A stretch of DNA of 64,000 nt from Timema cristinae (lineage: Eukaryota > Arthropoda > Insecta > Phasmatodea > Timematidae). Positions within the stretch are counted from its first letter, which is position 1. Each line of letters opens with the position of its first letter. A program made the translations under genes and the position numbers. The stretch covers positions 32,789,021-32,853,020 of the forward strand of contig JBCFYV010011164.1 of NCBI GenBank assembly GCA_039000515.1, given 5' to 3'. The notes below the pieces were generated by a model. The model made no database searches, was not told the origin of the DNA, and saw only the letters and a list, made by a program, of their open reading frames with translations. Below, in pieces: positions 21,930 to 33,357 of the stretch.

Positions 21930-22760
21930 ATACTTACCTGGAGGTTTAATTAACATTTAATATTGTCACGTGGTATAAAAGGAAGCCATGCGGCAGACGA
22001 CAAGATCAAATACTCGGGCCGGTCATCACTGCGCTTGCGCGGACCGAGAAGCAGCGAAGATGCACGACACTCCAAACCTGTGTGGCATGACTGACTACCC
22101 CACCCCGAAAGCCTCTCACCCTCCTCTTGCGACATTTCCTTTCGTACGGGGAGGAGTGAGCATTATGGCTGCATAGTTTGGGTTGATGGAATCCCGCCCA
22201 ACCGGGAAATTGGATGTTTTGGACCAGTTCTCACCTTTTCACATTTTGACTTTCTACATTCTCTATTACCGTAAACCCATTTTATTTCTGACATTTTTCC
22301 TGTTCCGGATTGATCTTTCTTACAAGTTTCCCTCATACCACTCACCTATTTGTTTTAAATATTATCTTATGCTACTGGAGGGGCCTCATCAAAGCCCGCT
22401 AAAATGGGAGGAGAAAGGGAAAAGGCGCGAGAAGAGGAGGGAGACGCAAAAATCCGGAGAGGAAAGATGGTGGGTTTTGGATGGTGCGGCTGAGCAAAAA
22501 ATGGATTTTAAGTGGTGAATTACGCTGGACACACGATAAACCGCGGCATAGGAGAAGAAGGAAGGCGGTCTTTTAGAAGAAGTGTTCGCGGCCTTCCGGG
22601 ACAGCCACAACGGGTTACAGAGTTTGTGAAAAAAACCAGGACTGTCCGAGTACCCCGAGATTCTGCGCTACCCCAACCGAGGGAATAACTATCTTTGGAT
22701 TTATTACAGTGGTCGCGTGCTCCGGACTGTGCAGGGCCCCAGTTTTTTTTTTCTCTCCTT
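21930..22760. other. Unexplained GC-rich island with TATA-like site
   Basis: Abrupt GC-rich, CpG-containing sequence in AT-rich surroundings. It starts with a CACGTG hexamer at about 21967 and TATAAAA at 21974-21980. Short open frames on both strands (for example plus 21988-22176 and minus 22520-22768) show no domain I know. The minus strand near 22700 carries AATAAA. It could be an LTR or leader of a retroelement, a processed pseudogene or a host promoter and first exon; the sequence does not decide. Poly-T runs follow at 22742-22751 and 22779-22787. Confidence 0.4.
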
Positions 22761-22979
22761 TTATCCAATTTTCTTGTTTTTTTTTCCTTCTGATTATGAG
22801 TGTTTTACTATTATTAATTTTTTTTACCAAAGCCCAGAATACTATCTTTTAGGTTTCTTTTTTTTTATGTATAATACTCCTAAGGTTAATTAGAATTATA
22901 ACGAACCATGACGTCTGGTAGGTAGGGTGTAAAGTTTTTTTTTTTCATATTAAAAGTTTTTTTGGTTTCAACCTACCAA

Positions 22980-23160
22980 AAGGTAACCCAAAGATTTCTG
23001 TGTTTCACCTCACGAGACCAACCTGGACGAGCCGTGGAGATCCTCAGCATCTGGTCGGTGAGTGCAGTAGGGGAAGGGAACTTTCAAAGTACAGTCTCAT
23101 GAAAGGAGTTCCTTGCCCAGTATCAATCCCCCCAGAGGACACCCCGAAGATTTCTTTTTT
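22980..23160. other. Second GC-rich block with splice-like borders
   Basis: A GC-rich block follows a long pyrimidine stretch (22937-22963) and an AAAAGGTAACCC border, and contains GGTCGGTGAGTGCAG near 23054, which matches a strong 5' splice donor. A long poly-T stretch lies at about 23154-23195. No recognisable peptide. Confidence 0.3.
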
Positions 23161-23937
23161 TTTTTTTTCTTTTTTTTCAAATTTTTTCTTTTTTTATTAT
23201 TAGTCTCAACCCTGGGCTTAAATGTATTCAGCGAGGATTTTTATTACAAGTTTATTTTTCTTAGAAAATAAGAATATATTAAAATAAATTGCATGCACAA
23301 TAGAGAAAGCTGCATAATATTTGTAGAATAAAACCGTGTTAATTTTTCTAGACGTAGATTTACTGACAACTATATAATGAGAAAAAGGAAAAAGGTAGAT
23401 TAACAGAAACATCCTACGAGTGGAAATAAATTTGAAAGGCACTGTGAATGCACTATAAAACAAACTGCTTAGGAAGATATTTGGTACGAAAAGGGATCTT
23501 AACTGGTATTATTGCCCCGAGCTTTCCATCAAAAGAAAATAGGGCAGCTTGAGTTCTAATACCGTAGACACCTTGGCCACCACTACGGGTTATTACAGAA
23601 GGAGTTGCTACACCCACTTGGTAGGCTGCCGCTGGAAAATATAGTTTCATATTGTGCTTCACACTTAAATCCACCGTGGAGACCCTTCGAATTAAAAACT
23701 ATTGATTGGTCACTTGTAGCTTCAAGTATTCGATTCTCACGTGTTCATAATAATATTTGAATGGAAGATTCGAAGTTTCAAATTTAAGAAAAAAAAAATA
23801 GTGTTGTTAAACTCGATTTTTCGATACCTTGGTACCTTTGATTCTTACTTGTATAGGAAAACTTGAGAATCGATCTTAGTTAAAATTCTCTATACGTCGA
23901 TTCTTAGCTTTCAATGAAAGTAAAACAATTATTGTTA

Positions 23938-23965
23938 GCACCGCGTCTTACTACCTGGTCGGTTG
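23938..23965 (-). mobile_element. SINE tail fragment
   Basis: GCACCGCGTCTTACTACCTG then GTCGG, the complement of the shared SINE tail; the body is not recognisable. Confidence 0.6.
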
Positions 23966-24137
23966 TATGAAGTGAAAGTTCAACTAAGCCAAACGAAAAG
24001 AATTCTTAACTAGTAGTAATTGATTATATTAATATCAGTTTATTTGCTGTTATTTTTTTTAGCTAACAACATCATTTGCTGAATTTAATACGGTTTTTCG
24101 ATAGTTTTTTATTAAACCTTTATTTAATTATTTATTC

Positions 24138-24317
24138 ATCTTGTGAATGTGGGGAATGCCAGGCCGCCACCGTGGTTCGGATTCCACGTTAAACTGTAGG
24201 TCCTTCATTTCATCTCACAATCATCCTACCATTACACATTAGCGTAAGTGCGTATAACCCGAACGGTAGTAAGACGCGGTGCTAATAATAATAATAATTA
24301 TTATTATTATTATTATT
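24138..24317 (+). mobile_element. SINE type A, 5'-truncated
   Basis: Starts within the body at CATCTTGTGAATGTGGGGAA and runs through CACCGTGGTTCGGATTCCAC to the tail TATAACCCGAACGGTAGTAA and a terminal (AAT)n/(ATT)n run. Head and polymerase III boxes are missing. Sequence is close to the intact A copies, so a fairly recent insertion. Confidence 0.9.
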
Positions 24318-25556
24318 TATTCATAAATGTTTGACCCAGTGAGACTTTATTTATAGATTCCTAATAATGTTATTAATTTTGTATATTATGCTTTAATACT
24401 TAATATAACGGATCTTTTTCTATTAAAACAAAAAAATAGTGTGTTTTTGAAAATTTACATTTTTAGTTTTTTTACTTTACTATAAAGTTGAATAAAAAAT
24501 TTTTATATGAGATTGAATTCTTGAAAAATTAATTAAATAGGAAATGTTTAAGAATTGAAAATTAAGGTTGATTTTGAAAATTGGAATAAAAAAAACGTAT
24601 CCATATATTTTTTATATTATTTGGTTACAGTTTAGTTAAGATTTATATTTTCTACGTCAACCAAAATATCAATGTGAATCAAAGCAGAGAGTGACTGCAT
24701 GAAACCATATCAATTAAGAAAAGTTTACCACTTAGGTATGTATTTTTTAAATTTGGATTAGGATTTGATTTTCTGGAATGATATGTAAAATGAAGATTTG
24801 GACTTGAGAAAATATGAATTATGAGCATCTTTATTTAATTTTAAATTATTTTTGGCTTTTTGAAATTAAATCAAAATAAATGAAGACAAAGATATAGCTA
24901 ATGTGGTCAAAAATTACTGACTAAATTGAAGAAAAAAAATACGGTTGTCGTAACCTTGAATTTTGTTTTGATTCTCTTAGCTTTAAATTTATTTGAAGAT
25001 GAATTTAAAAAAATCAGAGTTTAATAAAACGGTGAAATACGTAATTGGTCTGCTCTTTTATAAAACCATCGACCAATTAGAACATTCTATTTGAAAGGAT
25101 TTGTTTGGTATCTTTAGTTTTAGAGCTTATATTTTGACCACTGTACAAAAATACTATTTTATTTTCTAGAAAAATCATCGCTTAAGTAACGGGCACGTGT
25201 ACGCAGAGGACTCTTTACCATCCGCGAATATATTATTTTCCTAAATTATAGTACAAAATATATATTGTTGAGCAAATAGAAAAATAAAGATGAAAGAATA
25301 AACTATCTATATGGGTAGAGTTCAACTAGAGACATGTCTCCACAGACACATCATATACGGTGCTTACGCCAAATTTACAAAGACGTTCCGAAAGACTGGA
25401 ATAAGTTGCTGACCCACTGAGACGTGGCCGTCCATATCGACTATGGTGCTGGTAGCAATGGAATAACCAAAAATGATTTTCTGCAGAATTCGGTGTTAGT
25501 CAAGAGAATATCACTCAAAATGTGAAAGTATACAAAATGTTATTTTGGTTTTGTTT
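24318..25556. other. AT-rich stretch, nothing assigned
   Basis: No gene or repeat recognised. Confidence 0.45.
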
Positions 25557-25809
25557 AGCACCACGTCTTACTACCTGTTCAGATTATACGCATGTGTACT
25601 AGTTACGATAGTGAGTTAGGGATGAGGAAGGCTGAAACTTTGAAGAAGTGTACACGCAGTTACATGTAGGAATAGTAGGAAACCATTTAGGAAAAAAACA
25701 CTCTCATTTCAGCTGACTGGGATTCGAACTTTGATATCCCTGCCATCGTTAGTCCAGTATATCACAATAACGATGCCTTAAATCATGTGGCCACCAAAGC
25801 AGGTCACAA
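25557..25809 (-). mobile_element. SINE type B, near full length
   Basis: Tail complement GCACCACGTCTTACTACCTG at 25559. B-box complement GACTGGGATTCGAACTTTGA and head complement CATGTGGCCACCAAAGCAGG are both present, so both promoter boxes survive in recognisable form. Confidence 0.9.
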
Positions 25810-26284
25810 ATGATATTAAGAGGCAATTTTCTCTATGTAAGGAGACTTTAGAATCGTTTTGTATAGTAGGTAGGAGAAAACGTTTTTAATAATATGATTA
25901 GTAAGTTTTAGTTCTAGCATGTGTACTACTACATGACCTGTTCTGCTATTGGCTGCTCGATTGTCGTAAGGGAACGCAGCATGTCTGATTCTACCGGTGG
26001 TTGCGTGTAAGTAGGGAATGAACTGGAGTCGTTGAGTGGACGATATGCAAGAAAATGACAGAGTAACTAGGAACTTAACCATAGACCTTAGGCACGCTCA
26101 AATTTCCAGTGATTATTATCACCTCGACCTTCAAATACACCCTTTAACTACAATGCAATTATTACCATCATTGTGACAGTAAATCGACCGTCTAAATATC
26201 CAAACAGGCGTGTGAATCCTTACGCGTGATAGCCACACTTAAGCTTACGAATCCTAGCTATTCTGATAAATTGGGGATATACAT

Positions 26285-26366
26285 AAATTATTTCTTCCTC
26301 ATACCTTACTTTCTAGCGTATTAAAATATGCATAATCCAGATGGATAGTAAGACGCATTGCAAAAT
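26285..26366 (+). mobile_element. SINE 3' fragment
   Basis: Body remnant TTTCTAGCGTATTA followed by tail ATAATCCAGATGGATAGTAA and GACGCATTGCAAAA. The 5' part is not recognisable. Confidence 0.65.
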
Positions 26367-28148
26367 CAAAAATAAAGATATATTTAAGCCAACATGTGTA
26401 GATATAACGTTTCGTGTTCTTTGGGGATTCCTTCGCTGGAAAGACCTACGTTGCCGAGCCAAATTGTATAGTTATGCTCTCTACTGAGGAGTGTTTTGTT
26501 GGAAGCCCCCCGTTGTCAAAACCAAGTTGTAAGGATACTTTCTTGTTGTGGAATCTTGGGTTGTAGTCCGGTATTAATGCTACTTATATGTGAAAAAAAT
26601 ATTATTTTGTAGAAATATTTTATTCATTTATTTTGAGTAATTCTATTTGCACACATGATACGATAGCTTAACGCGTCGTGGACTGAATTTAAAAATTGGA
26701 TTTGATCTAGCGTGGACTACTTCTCACTAAGTTTGTGTACGAGGACCGTTCGTGGACCGTTCTGCAGTAAGGTTGTTTGACAAGATAAAATTTTAGATTA
26801 ATGAAACGTGGACCTTTCTTCTTTAAGGTTATAGAACGGTAAAGAAAGGATCCTTCTTTTTGAGAATATATTTGAAGAAATTGTTCTAGTAGCTTCTATC
26901 TTTCTGTAGGTTGCATCATGTTCTAGAAGAAAGGAGAGAGAGAAAGATATTGTTTCTGAAGTGGTCATATTTCACAAGTTTTTGCAATAAAAGTGTGGGG
27001 ACATTTAAACAATGAGGAAATATAAGCTGACGTCATCGAGTCGTCCTAAACAACAAAAAATAAATAAATAATTGGTCATCCAAGTGTGTGAGGAGATTTC
27101 CTAACACATCTGGATACATTTAGTTTCATGTTCTGAAACTATTCATTAATTTAAAATATATTGAGAATGGGAACTTTGGATTTGAATTATTACTAAATGA
27201 AAATCTAATTCATTACATATGTTTATATAGACTGTGGCCATGACACATCTCAAGTTTTAAAATATGACCCTTCGAATAAATTGAGTTTGAGACCTTGGAC
27301 TATGCGACGAGCCACCGAAACGGGTATGATCATTTTCTTAGATCAAGTTACTTTCTATAAGTTGCCATGAGAATATCTTTCAAAAATCCTACAAGTCCTC
27401 CATGTAACCTAAGTAACAGCTCGAAGTGTAATGAATCTTTGATTCAACCTATTCAAATCAATATTAAATACATTATTTTAATAAAAGGAAAAAAAAATTA
27501 AAATTCATTCAGTTTATTTCAGAGAAATTATAAATCTAGCTGCTCTCCCCAATTTATTTCCAAATTTCCAAATTGGTTTAGAACTTCAATATTATTTGCC
27601 ACCTACTATGTTTTCATCAATTCTCATTACTTTTTAAGATTGTACTAATAGATTTTAATTGCCTATAATATTAAGGATGAGGCAGGTATGATCTTAATGT
27701 AAATATAACCTAATTTACATGGAAGGCAAATAAGAAAGCATTAACAACCTAAGTTCACTCAACTTTGACCTGAACCCTCTCCTCCCAACCACATTCAAAG
27801 TCAAACAATACTAATTTAAGCTTGATATTAATACCGCGTGTTCGTAGGTACAAGTGTCTGCTTATACCTTAGTATTTCTTAGTTGGTGAAAACAGTAGTG
27901 AATATATTAACTTTACTGGACGTTGATTTTATTTAGTAAAACATATCATGATATATATACAAAAGTTAGTTTTATTACCTGAAATATTTTTCAAATAAGG
28001 TAATATATTACATACACTTAAACAGACAAAAGCATATGAGATGACATTGAATAACACTTGTTTAAAAAGTTAACAATATAAATTTAATCTAATAATTTAG
28101 AGGCTTATATTATATATTTTAATTTCATTTGTGTTAAGTAAGCTATAA
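26367..28148. other. AT-rich stretch, nothing assigned
   Basis: No gene or repeat recognised across 1.8 kb. Confidence 0.45.
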
Positions 28149-28371
28149 TAACGCGCTAGTCGTGTTGGGCTCGACTGCTGAGGACGGGGAGATCGAGGTT
28201 CGAATCTCAGTTGGGTGAACTGGGGGTGGTTTTCCTAAACTGTTTTCCACTCTCCCTCCACGCAGATGCGGGTTCACTTCCTCTAATTCAACCTATCCAA
28301 TTCCTAATACTTTAGCGTAATTAGTACTTAAAGCGTATAAACCGAACGGGTAGTAAGACGCGGTGCTAATA
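28149..28371 (+). mobile_element. SINE type C, slightly 5'-truncated
   Basis: Begins TAACGCGCTAGTCGTG, B-box-like GAGGTTCGAATCTCAGTT, body ACTCTCCCTCCACGCAGATG, tail AACCGAACGGGTAGTAAGAC then GCGGTGCTAA. The head differs from A and B, while the body resembles B and the tail is shared. Compare the longer copy at 54853. Confidence 0.88.
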
Positions 28372-29149
28372 TTAATTAATTAATTTTTAAATAACAGTCT
28401 TAGCTATAAGATTAAAAAAGATAATTAAATAAAAGGTAGATGAAATCTCAAGAATTTTCTTACAGAATGGATAACTTGAGAGTGAAAAACATATCTCTAG
28501 TGCAATTACGTTGGTAAACCAAACCTGACCTTACGAGTCAAGTTAAGAAAGCTACCTTTCCTCTTATCTAAAGGCCAATAGTTTTTTTTATGTTCAAGAT
28601 TTGCATTTTTTTTCATTTAATATGTTGAAAATAAGTTTTGCCAAATACATAAAGTATGCTATTGTAGAAGGTACTTCCGGAATATCATCGTCAAGATACT
28701 TTATATCGTTCAGGTAACTTAAAAAAAAATAAAAAAAGGGAAAAGGACTTCTGCCAGAAGGTAAAAGGGTTTGGTAGCGGTTGGGGGCGTTCTGTTGTCC
28801 GCGTGAAAGGCAATTGGGCGAGTTTGAAAAGTTCCACGAGGATTAACCAAGTCTGCTTGGAGATTTGTTACCAAAGCTTCCTTTTTCTCTTTCCCCATTT
28901 TTTGGTTTAGTTTTTTTGGAGGGGTTGAAGGAGGGGTAGTTTCAGACATTTATTGAGGTGATTTATCCTACGGCATGATAACTTGCTCCTTTCTTTTCTC
29001 TTAGGGTGAAGATTTTGTGTTTGTCTTCCTTTTATTTTTGTTCTGTAAGATTACTTGTTTTGGCAAACACGAGTTCCAATAGTATTGTTTTGAAAGTGAT
29101 AGCAATCTCTAGTTGCAGTATATTATTTTAGGATTGAGTTTTATATCGG
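28372..29149. other. Unassigned stretch
   Basis: A 76-codon open frame on the minus strand (28719-28949) is less AT-rich than its surroundings but shows no known domain and no supporting context. Nothing else seen. Confidence 0.4.
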
Positions 29150-29366
29150 TGGGCATGAATCAAGCTCTTCTAGTCAGATTTGTCGGTATTGGGAGGGTTG
29201 AAGAGCGAATCCCGGCTGGGTGCACTAGAATTCTTTTTTTATCAGTCCTTTCCCACTATCACCGAGTAAAGGTAGGTACATATCTTCTAAATTTTATCTG
29301 CCTCATTTCTACCCAAACATTGTGGTCAAGCGTGGATAGTCCATATGGGTAGTAAGACAAAGGGTA
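29150..29366 (+). mobile_element. SINE, degraded (B or C type)
   Basis: Degraded head, then GAGCGAATCCCGGCTGGGTG at the B-box position. The tail appears as GTCCATATGGGTAGTAAGAC. Confidence 0.6.
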
Positions 29367-29417
29367 AACAAAGTTATTATTTTATTTTGTAATGGCTAAA
29401 TACAAATAGCACTCTTA

Positions 29418-29510
29418 CCCACTTGGGTGGTTGCATGATCTAAAATGCGCCATCCTGTATAATGACTGGGATGCAGATGTTGGTGATATTAGGAGTGTAT
29501 CCAAGTAAGA
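29418..29510 (+). mobile_element. SINE type B, 5' fragment
   Basis: Head ACCCACTTGGGTGGTTGCAT then GATCTAAAATGCG. Homology is lost after the degraded B box, so this is 3'-truncated or very diverged. Confidence 0.5.
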
Positions 29511-30038
29511 TGTAGGGATAGTAAGGGTAGATAAAACAAACCTTTGCCTTAATAAAGCTCTTAAATATGTTATTTTTTAACTATTCATTAATTATTGGTT
29601 ATTTATTATTATTGGTGTTTAAAGAACATCAACGAAATAATTATCAATGCGTCAAAGATCATTGTTTTAATATATTATTTAAAAGAATTAACAAATTGTG
29701 GGTGCAGCTACAAGAAATTTTGGGCCATCGTTGAGTGTTTGTAGATAATTTATGTTTAAATACGTGTGAGGATTTCCAGTTTAACTTCGGAAAGAAGGCA
29801 GAGAATACTAAAATCAAGATAATTTATTGAATCTTCTAAAATATGGACCATTTATCGAGTCATCTAAAATCAGCATAATTTTTCAAGCATTTTTTAAATT
29901 ATTGATATTTTTAATTCAAAAACTAGTAATATTTGTTGTAAAATAAATAATTAATAATAGAAGTGATACAAATGCTGCATATATTACTATTAAAACTATA
30001 GGGCCTACTAGATTTGTACCAAAGGCATAGTTAAAAAA

Positions 30039-30283
30039 AAGTTCGGCGGCCACATGGATCAACATGCTACCCTTGTGTTAGACTAGACTAAGCAAAGAGG
30101 AGGAGATTGGAGCTCGATCCCGGTCAAGTTCAATGAGGTTGGTTTTATTAAATGGTTTTCCACTCTCCCTAAATGCAAATGTGGGTGAAATTTTATAGAT
30201 CTAACCTCACTAATCCATAACATATTAGTATAATTAATAGATAGCCGTAATATCCAAATTTCTAATATATGCGGTGCTAAAAA
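30039..30283 (+). mobile_element. SINE type B
   Basis: Head GGCGGCCACATGGATCAA, B-box-like GAGCTCGATCCCGGTCAAGT, body TTTTCCACTCTCCCTAAATG, decayed tail ending ATGCGGTGCTAAA. Confidence 0.8.
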
Positions 30284-30719
30284 ATATAAAGTTAAAATTG
30301 AAATTAAAAATATATAGAGTATCAATTATTGGCCCCATTGGAAATTTCAATTCCTAAAGTTATAGCAAAGTAAAAAAATGGTACAACGCAATGTACACAA
30401 TTTCCCATTACTTATCATGAAACACTATTACTAAATATTCGTTTTGAACACAATATCGAAGGCCATTTTCGAATTATTTGAATTTTCTAAAATCTGTCCA
30501 CTTATATTAATATATTTTTGAAGAACCAACAAACACTATTTTATATAATTTAAAATAATCTTTAAATACCAATTATGAAAAATGTCGTTGAAGATGTTAA
30601 AAAAAAGAATTCAATTTTGTTAAAAAAATCGTTATCAATAAACTTAAAGGAATTTTTTAAGAAAAAAAACTATTATCTATAATGTAAAATAAAGGTATGG
30701 ACAACTTCTTACTACATTA

Positions 30720-31685
30720 ATAAGAGAGGTTTGGTACTATCCGTACAGCTGAAGGAGAAAACTGCCCCTGAGAACGGAGGTATGCCCTGGAACCTCCAAC
30801 GGAACCATCGTCAGAACCTGACTCAATAATTTCTAACTCAGACCTGGAGAGCACATCCCCTACAAGGACTCCAGTGAAATCTGACACCGAAGCGCAATCC
30901 GGCTTACGACTCTCCGTCGCGACTGGCCACACCAGAACTTCTATCACAGCCAGACTTAGAATATCTCACCCGACTTGCAAGTCAGGAACCACGAGAACCT
31001 TACGCCCGACGACACCCGAGAGAGATGGCACAATACCAGAATATGGCCGCCCCAACTACAGATCCTACAAGACTCCATGACAGCGAAGGAGGAACGGTTC
31101 CGCCAGATTACCGACTGGTTTGGAGAAACGAGTCAAGGTGCCCAGACTTCAGGTGATGGGGCTCAGAATCCTTCTAAGGTACCACTCCTTTATACATTCA
31201 ATGCATTTTCAAGGGAAGCAGCACTATAATCGCGCCGACACTTGCCACTACGCCGGATCAGGCCTTGCACCTGATCCTAGCAGCAAAGGCGAAACTCATA
31301 GAACTTCAACCAGGACGCGACTTCCTCGAGACCCGGTTCCTAGTGGGTATGATGGCAGGCTACCCCCAGTTCCCACTGAGAAGAAGGAAAAAAAACTATT
31401 ACACTGGATCAATATGATATTCATAGCCATCACGAAGTCCTGTAATGAAGCAACCCTCGCGGCAGGAGACGCGGCAACGGCAGCCATACATCCTCCGGGG
31501 TTTCAGCCACCACAACCGCCGCAGATCATCTACCGCGACCGAACAGTACAACGCCCCCCGAGGAGACGAGGAGCAGGGAAGCAGAAGAGATAGCCAGATG
31601 GTGGACCAGACTCCACCTAGAACTACTAGCACCGTGGATCTTCAACCACAAGCACTCAGCAGGATCATATCTTTGTACAGTAATT
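30720..31685 (+). pseudogene. GC-rich decayed reading frame, possibly retroelement Gag
   Basis: Coding-like GC-rich sequence in AT-rich surroundings. Plus-strand pieces join across frameshifts: DLEYLTRLASQEPREPYARR, MTAKEERFRQITDWFGETSQ, QALHLILAAKAKLIELQPGR, LLHWINMIFIAITKSCNEAT, a proline-rich PPGFQPPQPPQ, a basic RPPRRRG and EEIARWWTRLHLELL. An LTR-like sequence follows directly, and helical, Gln-rich and Arg-rich segments are consistent with Gag, so this may be the gag of a deleted LTR element. No zinc knuckle, protease or polymerase is visible. I do not recognise the family. Confidence 0.45.
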
Positions 31686-31688
31686 ATA

Positions 31689-31854
31689 TGTAATATCTCA
31701 TGTAACCCTGTTTTCTTAAGATAAAGGAATGGTCTCGCTCCTCGTGAGTCCTGCTGGACCTTCCGTTCTTATCTCCCGTCGCCCCAATGGGTATATAAGT
31801 GCAGGAGACCTCCGCTTCAGGAATCAGTTGGAGAGCGGGTGGAACCCAACAACA
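31689..31854 (+). mobile_element. Short LTR-like sequence with promoter
   Basis: Starts TGTAATATCTCATG and ends CCCAACAACA (TG...CA). TATATAA lies at 31792-31798 with GAATCAGTTGG, an initiator-like stretch, about 25 bp downstream, as in LTR U3/R junctions. No second LTR is found upstream of the decayed frame and no duplication is clear, so ends are provisional. Confidence 0.4.
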
Positions 31855-31855
31855 A

Positions 31856-32424
31856 AAAAAAGGTAAATATTGACTATTTAGTATTAACATTTCCCCTAAG
31901 AGGTTAAAGAAACCAAGTGCAAACTTTTAGAGTGACTTACTTATCTACTTACTCTATGTAATTAGATAATAATTGCGTTAAAACTTAAGTAGTATCTCTG
32001 TACAACTAAAGCTCACAAAATTGTATTAATATATTTGCCAATATCTCAGAAACTGTTTGTTTTATAAAGATATATTTCATATAAAAGTTTTGTGTTTTTA
32101 AAAATACTATTATTTAGTATCTTAAATAGTTGCGGTATTAATGAAATAATTTCCGCTTCTGTAACGTACACTAAAAGTCATTTTCATAGGAAAATAATAA
32201 CCACCATTTTGTTTATAATCTTAATCAACGCATTGATACGAATTTTAAACAAAATCGTTAGAGCCAATTGTGAGAAAATTGATTTTTTTATTTTTTCGCC
32301 GTAACTAAACTACTATTAATTTTAGGGTTAAACAAACACCCAGACAAACGGCATTGAAAAACCCCTTTTTAACTTACCTTTGATGTTCGAAAAGTTAAAA
32401 TATATATATTTGCGTTTAACTTGA
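31856..32424. repeat. Repeat R, uninterrupted copy (unit 1)
   Basis: Collinear with 13395-13576 plus 15412-15985. Contains the empty target TAA (32007-32009) for the Harbinger-like element. Ends TTCGAAAAGTTAAAATATAT then TTTGCG, and is followed at once by a more diverged second unit. Confidence 0.75.
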
Positions 32425-32960
32425 AAATTATTGGTTTTATAAAAATATGCTCCAAATAAAATATGTGTATTATAAATAGACCTACATATTTGCGATGATA
32501 CGTGATTTTATATCTCTAATATTTCGTAGATGTAATGACAAATGAGAATTTACGCATTTGACCGAAATTCTTAAAGTCATTTTGCCGGAAAAATGAGAAT
32601 AACCAATTTGATTATAGTATTGATCAATGCTTAGAAACTATATTTAATCAAAATCGTTAGAGCAGAGTTCTCTTCAGTAAACTACCCTTAGTTTTAGAGT
32701 TAGATATTCAATTCCAACAAATTCCCGGGGCAATCCTATAAAAACCCTAGATACAAAGTTTTAGCGCAATCGGTAAAATAGTTTAGGCTCTAGTCAGAGG
32801 TACAGACCAACAGACAGACATTCCAAAAACACTTTTTGGGATTTGGGAGTCATGAAACGTCAAAATTAATATAAATCTGGATTTCGTTTTTTTTACGATC
32901 ACAATAATTTATCTGCCTGTAAGATATCGAGAAAGTAAAATACTTAAAATATATTTATTT
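32425..32960. repeat. Repeat R, unit 2 (diverged, in tandem)
   Basis: Repeats the order of landmarks of unit 1: ATTGGTTTTATAAA, TCATTTTGCCGGAAAAATGA, TCAATGCTT, TTTAATCAAAATCGTTAGAG, AGTAAACTACCCTTAGTTTT and ACAGACAGACATTCCAAAAA, then GAGTCATGAAACGTCAAAAT. The CAGACAGACA block resembles 3' regions of some arthropod interspersed repeats; that is inference. Confidence 0.65.
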
Positions 32961-33064
32961 CTAACCAAATTACTGAAGTAGAATCTCAAATTATTCGAAT
33001 TTAAATAAAAATATTTATTAGTAAACTAACCTTAAACAAATGTTCCACCAAAAACTTAGTAGTC
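32961..33064. repeat. Repeat R, unit 3, left part
   Basis: Diverged third unit, interrupted at about 33075 by a SINE type A and continuing at 33358. Confidence 0.5.
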
Positions 33065-33075
33065 ATTTTGTTACT

Positions 33076-33346
33076 GGTGACCTGGTGGTCTAGGTAAGGT
33101 GTCAGACTTCTGTGCTGGCGGCCGGGTTCAATCCTCGGTCCGACACAGATTTATCTGATTACCAACCCTTCCTTCACCTCTGACAAGAATCTTGTGAATG
33201 TGGGAATGCCAGGCCTCCACCGTGGTTCGATTCCACGTTAAACTGTAGGTCCTCCATTTCATCTCACAATCACCCTACCATTACACATTAGCGTACGTGC
33301 GTATAACCCGAACGGGTAGTAAGACGCGGTGCTAATAATGAAATGA
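33076..33346 (+). mobile_element. SINE type A, full length, with target duplication
   Basis: Head GGTGACCTGGTGGTCTAGGT (A box), B-box-like GGGTTCAATCCTCGGTCC, tail ATAACCCGAACGGGTAGTAA then GACGCGGTGCTAATAATG. ATTTTGTTACT is present at 33065-33075 and exactly repeated at 33347-33357, an 11-bp target duplication. This head shares TGGTCTAG with Asp/Glu-type tRNAs. Likely a recent LINE-driven retroposition. Confidence 0.95.
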
Positions 33347-33357
33347 ATTTTGTTACT

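Noticed and set aside
22572..22735. Cysteine-rich plus-strand peptide (VCEKNQDCPSTPRFC...) resembling a WAP-type domain
   Set aside because: Cysteine spacing does not fit the eight-cysteine pattern, and no signal peptide or continuing frame is present.
28719..28949. Minus-strand 76-codon frame starting MSETTPPSTPPKK
   Set aside because: Looks protein-like by composition but has no recognisable domain or neighbours; kept as unassigned.
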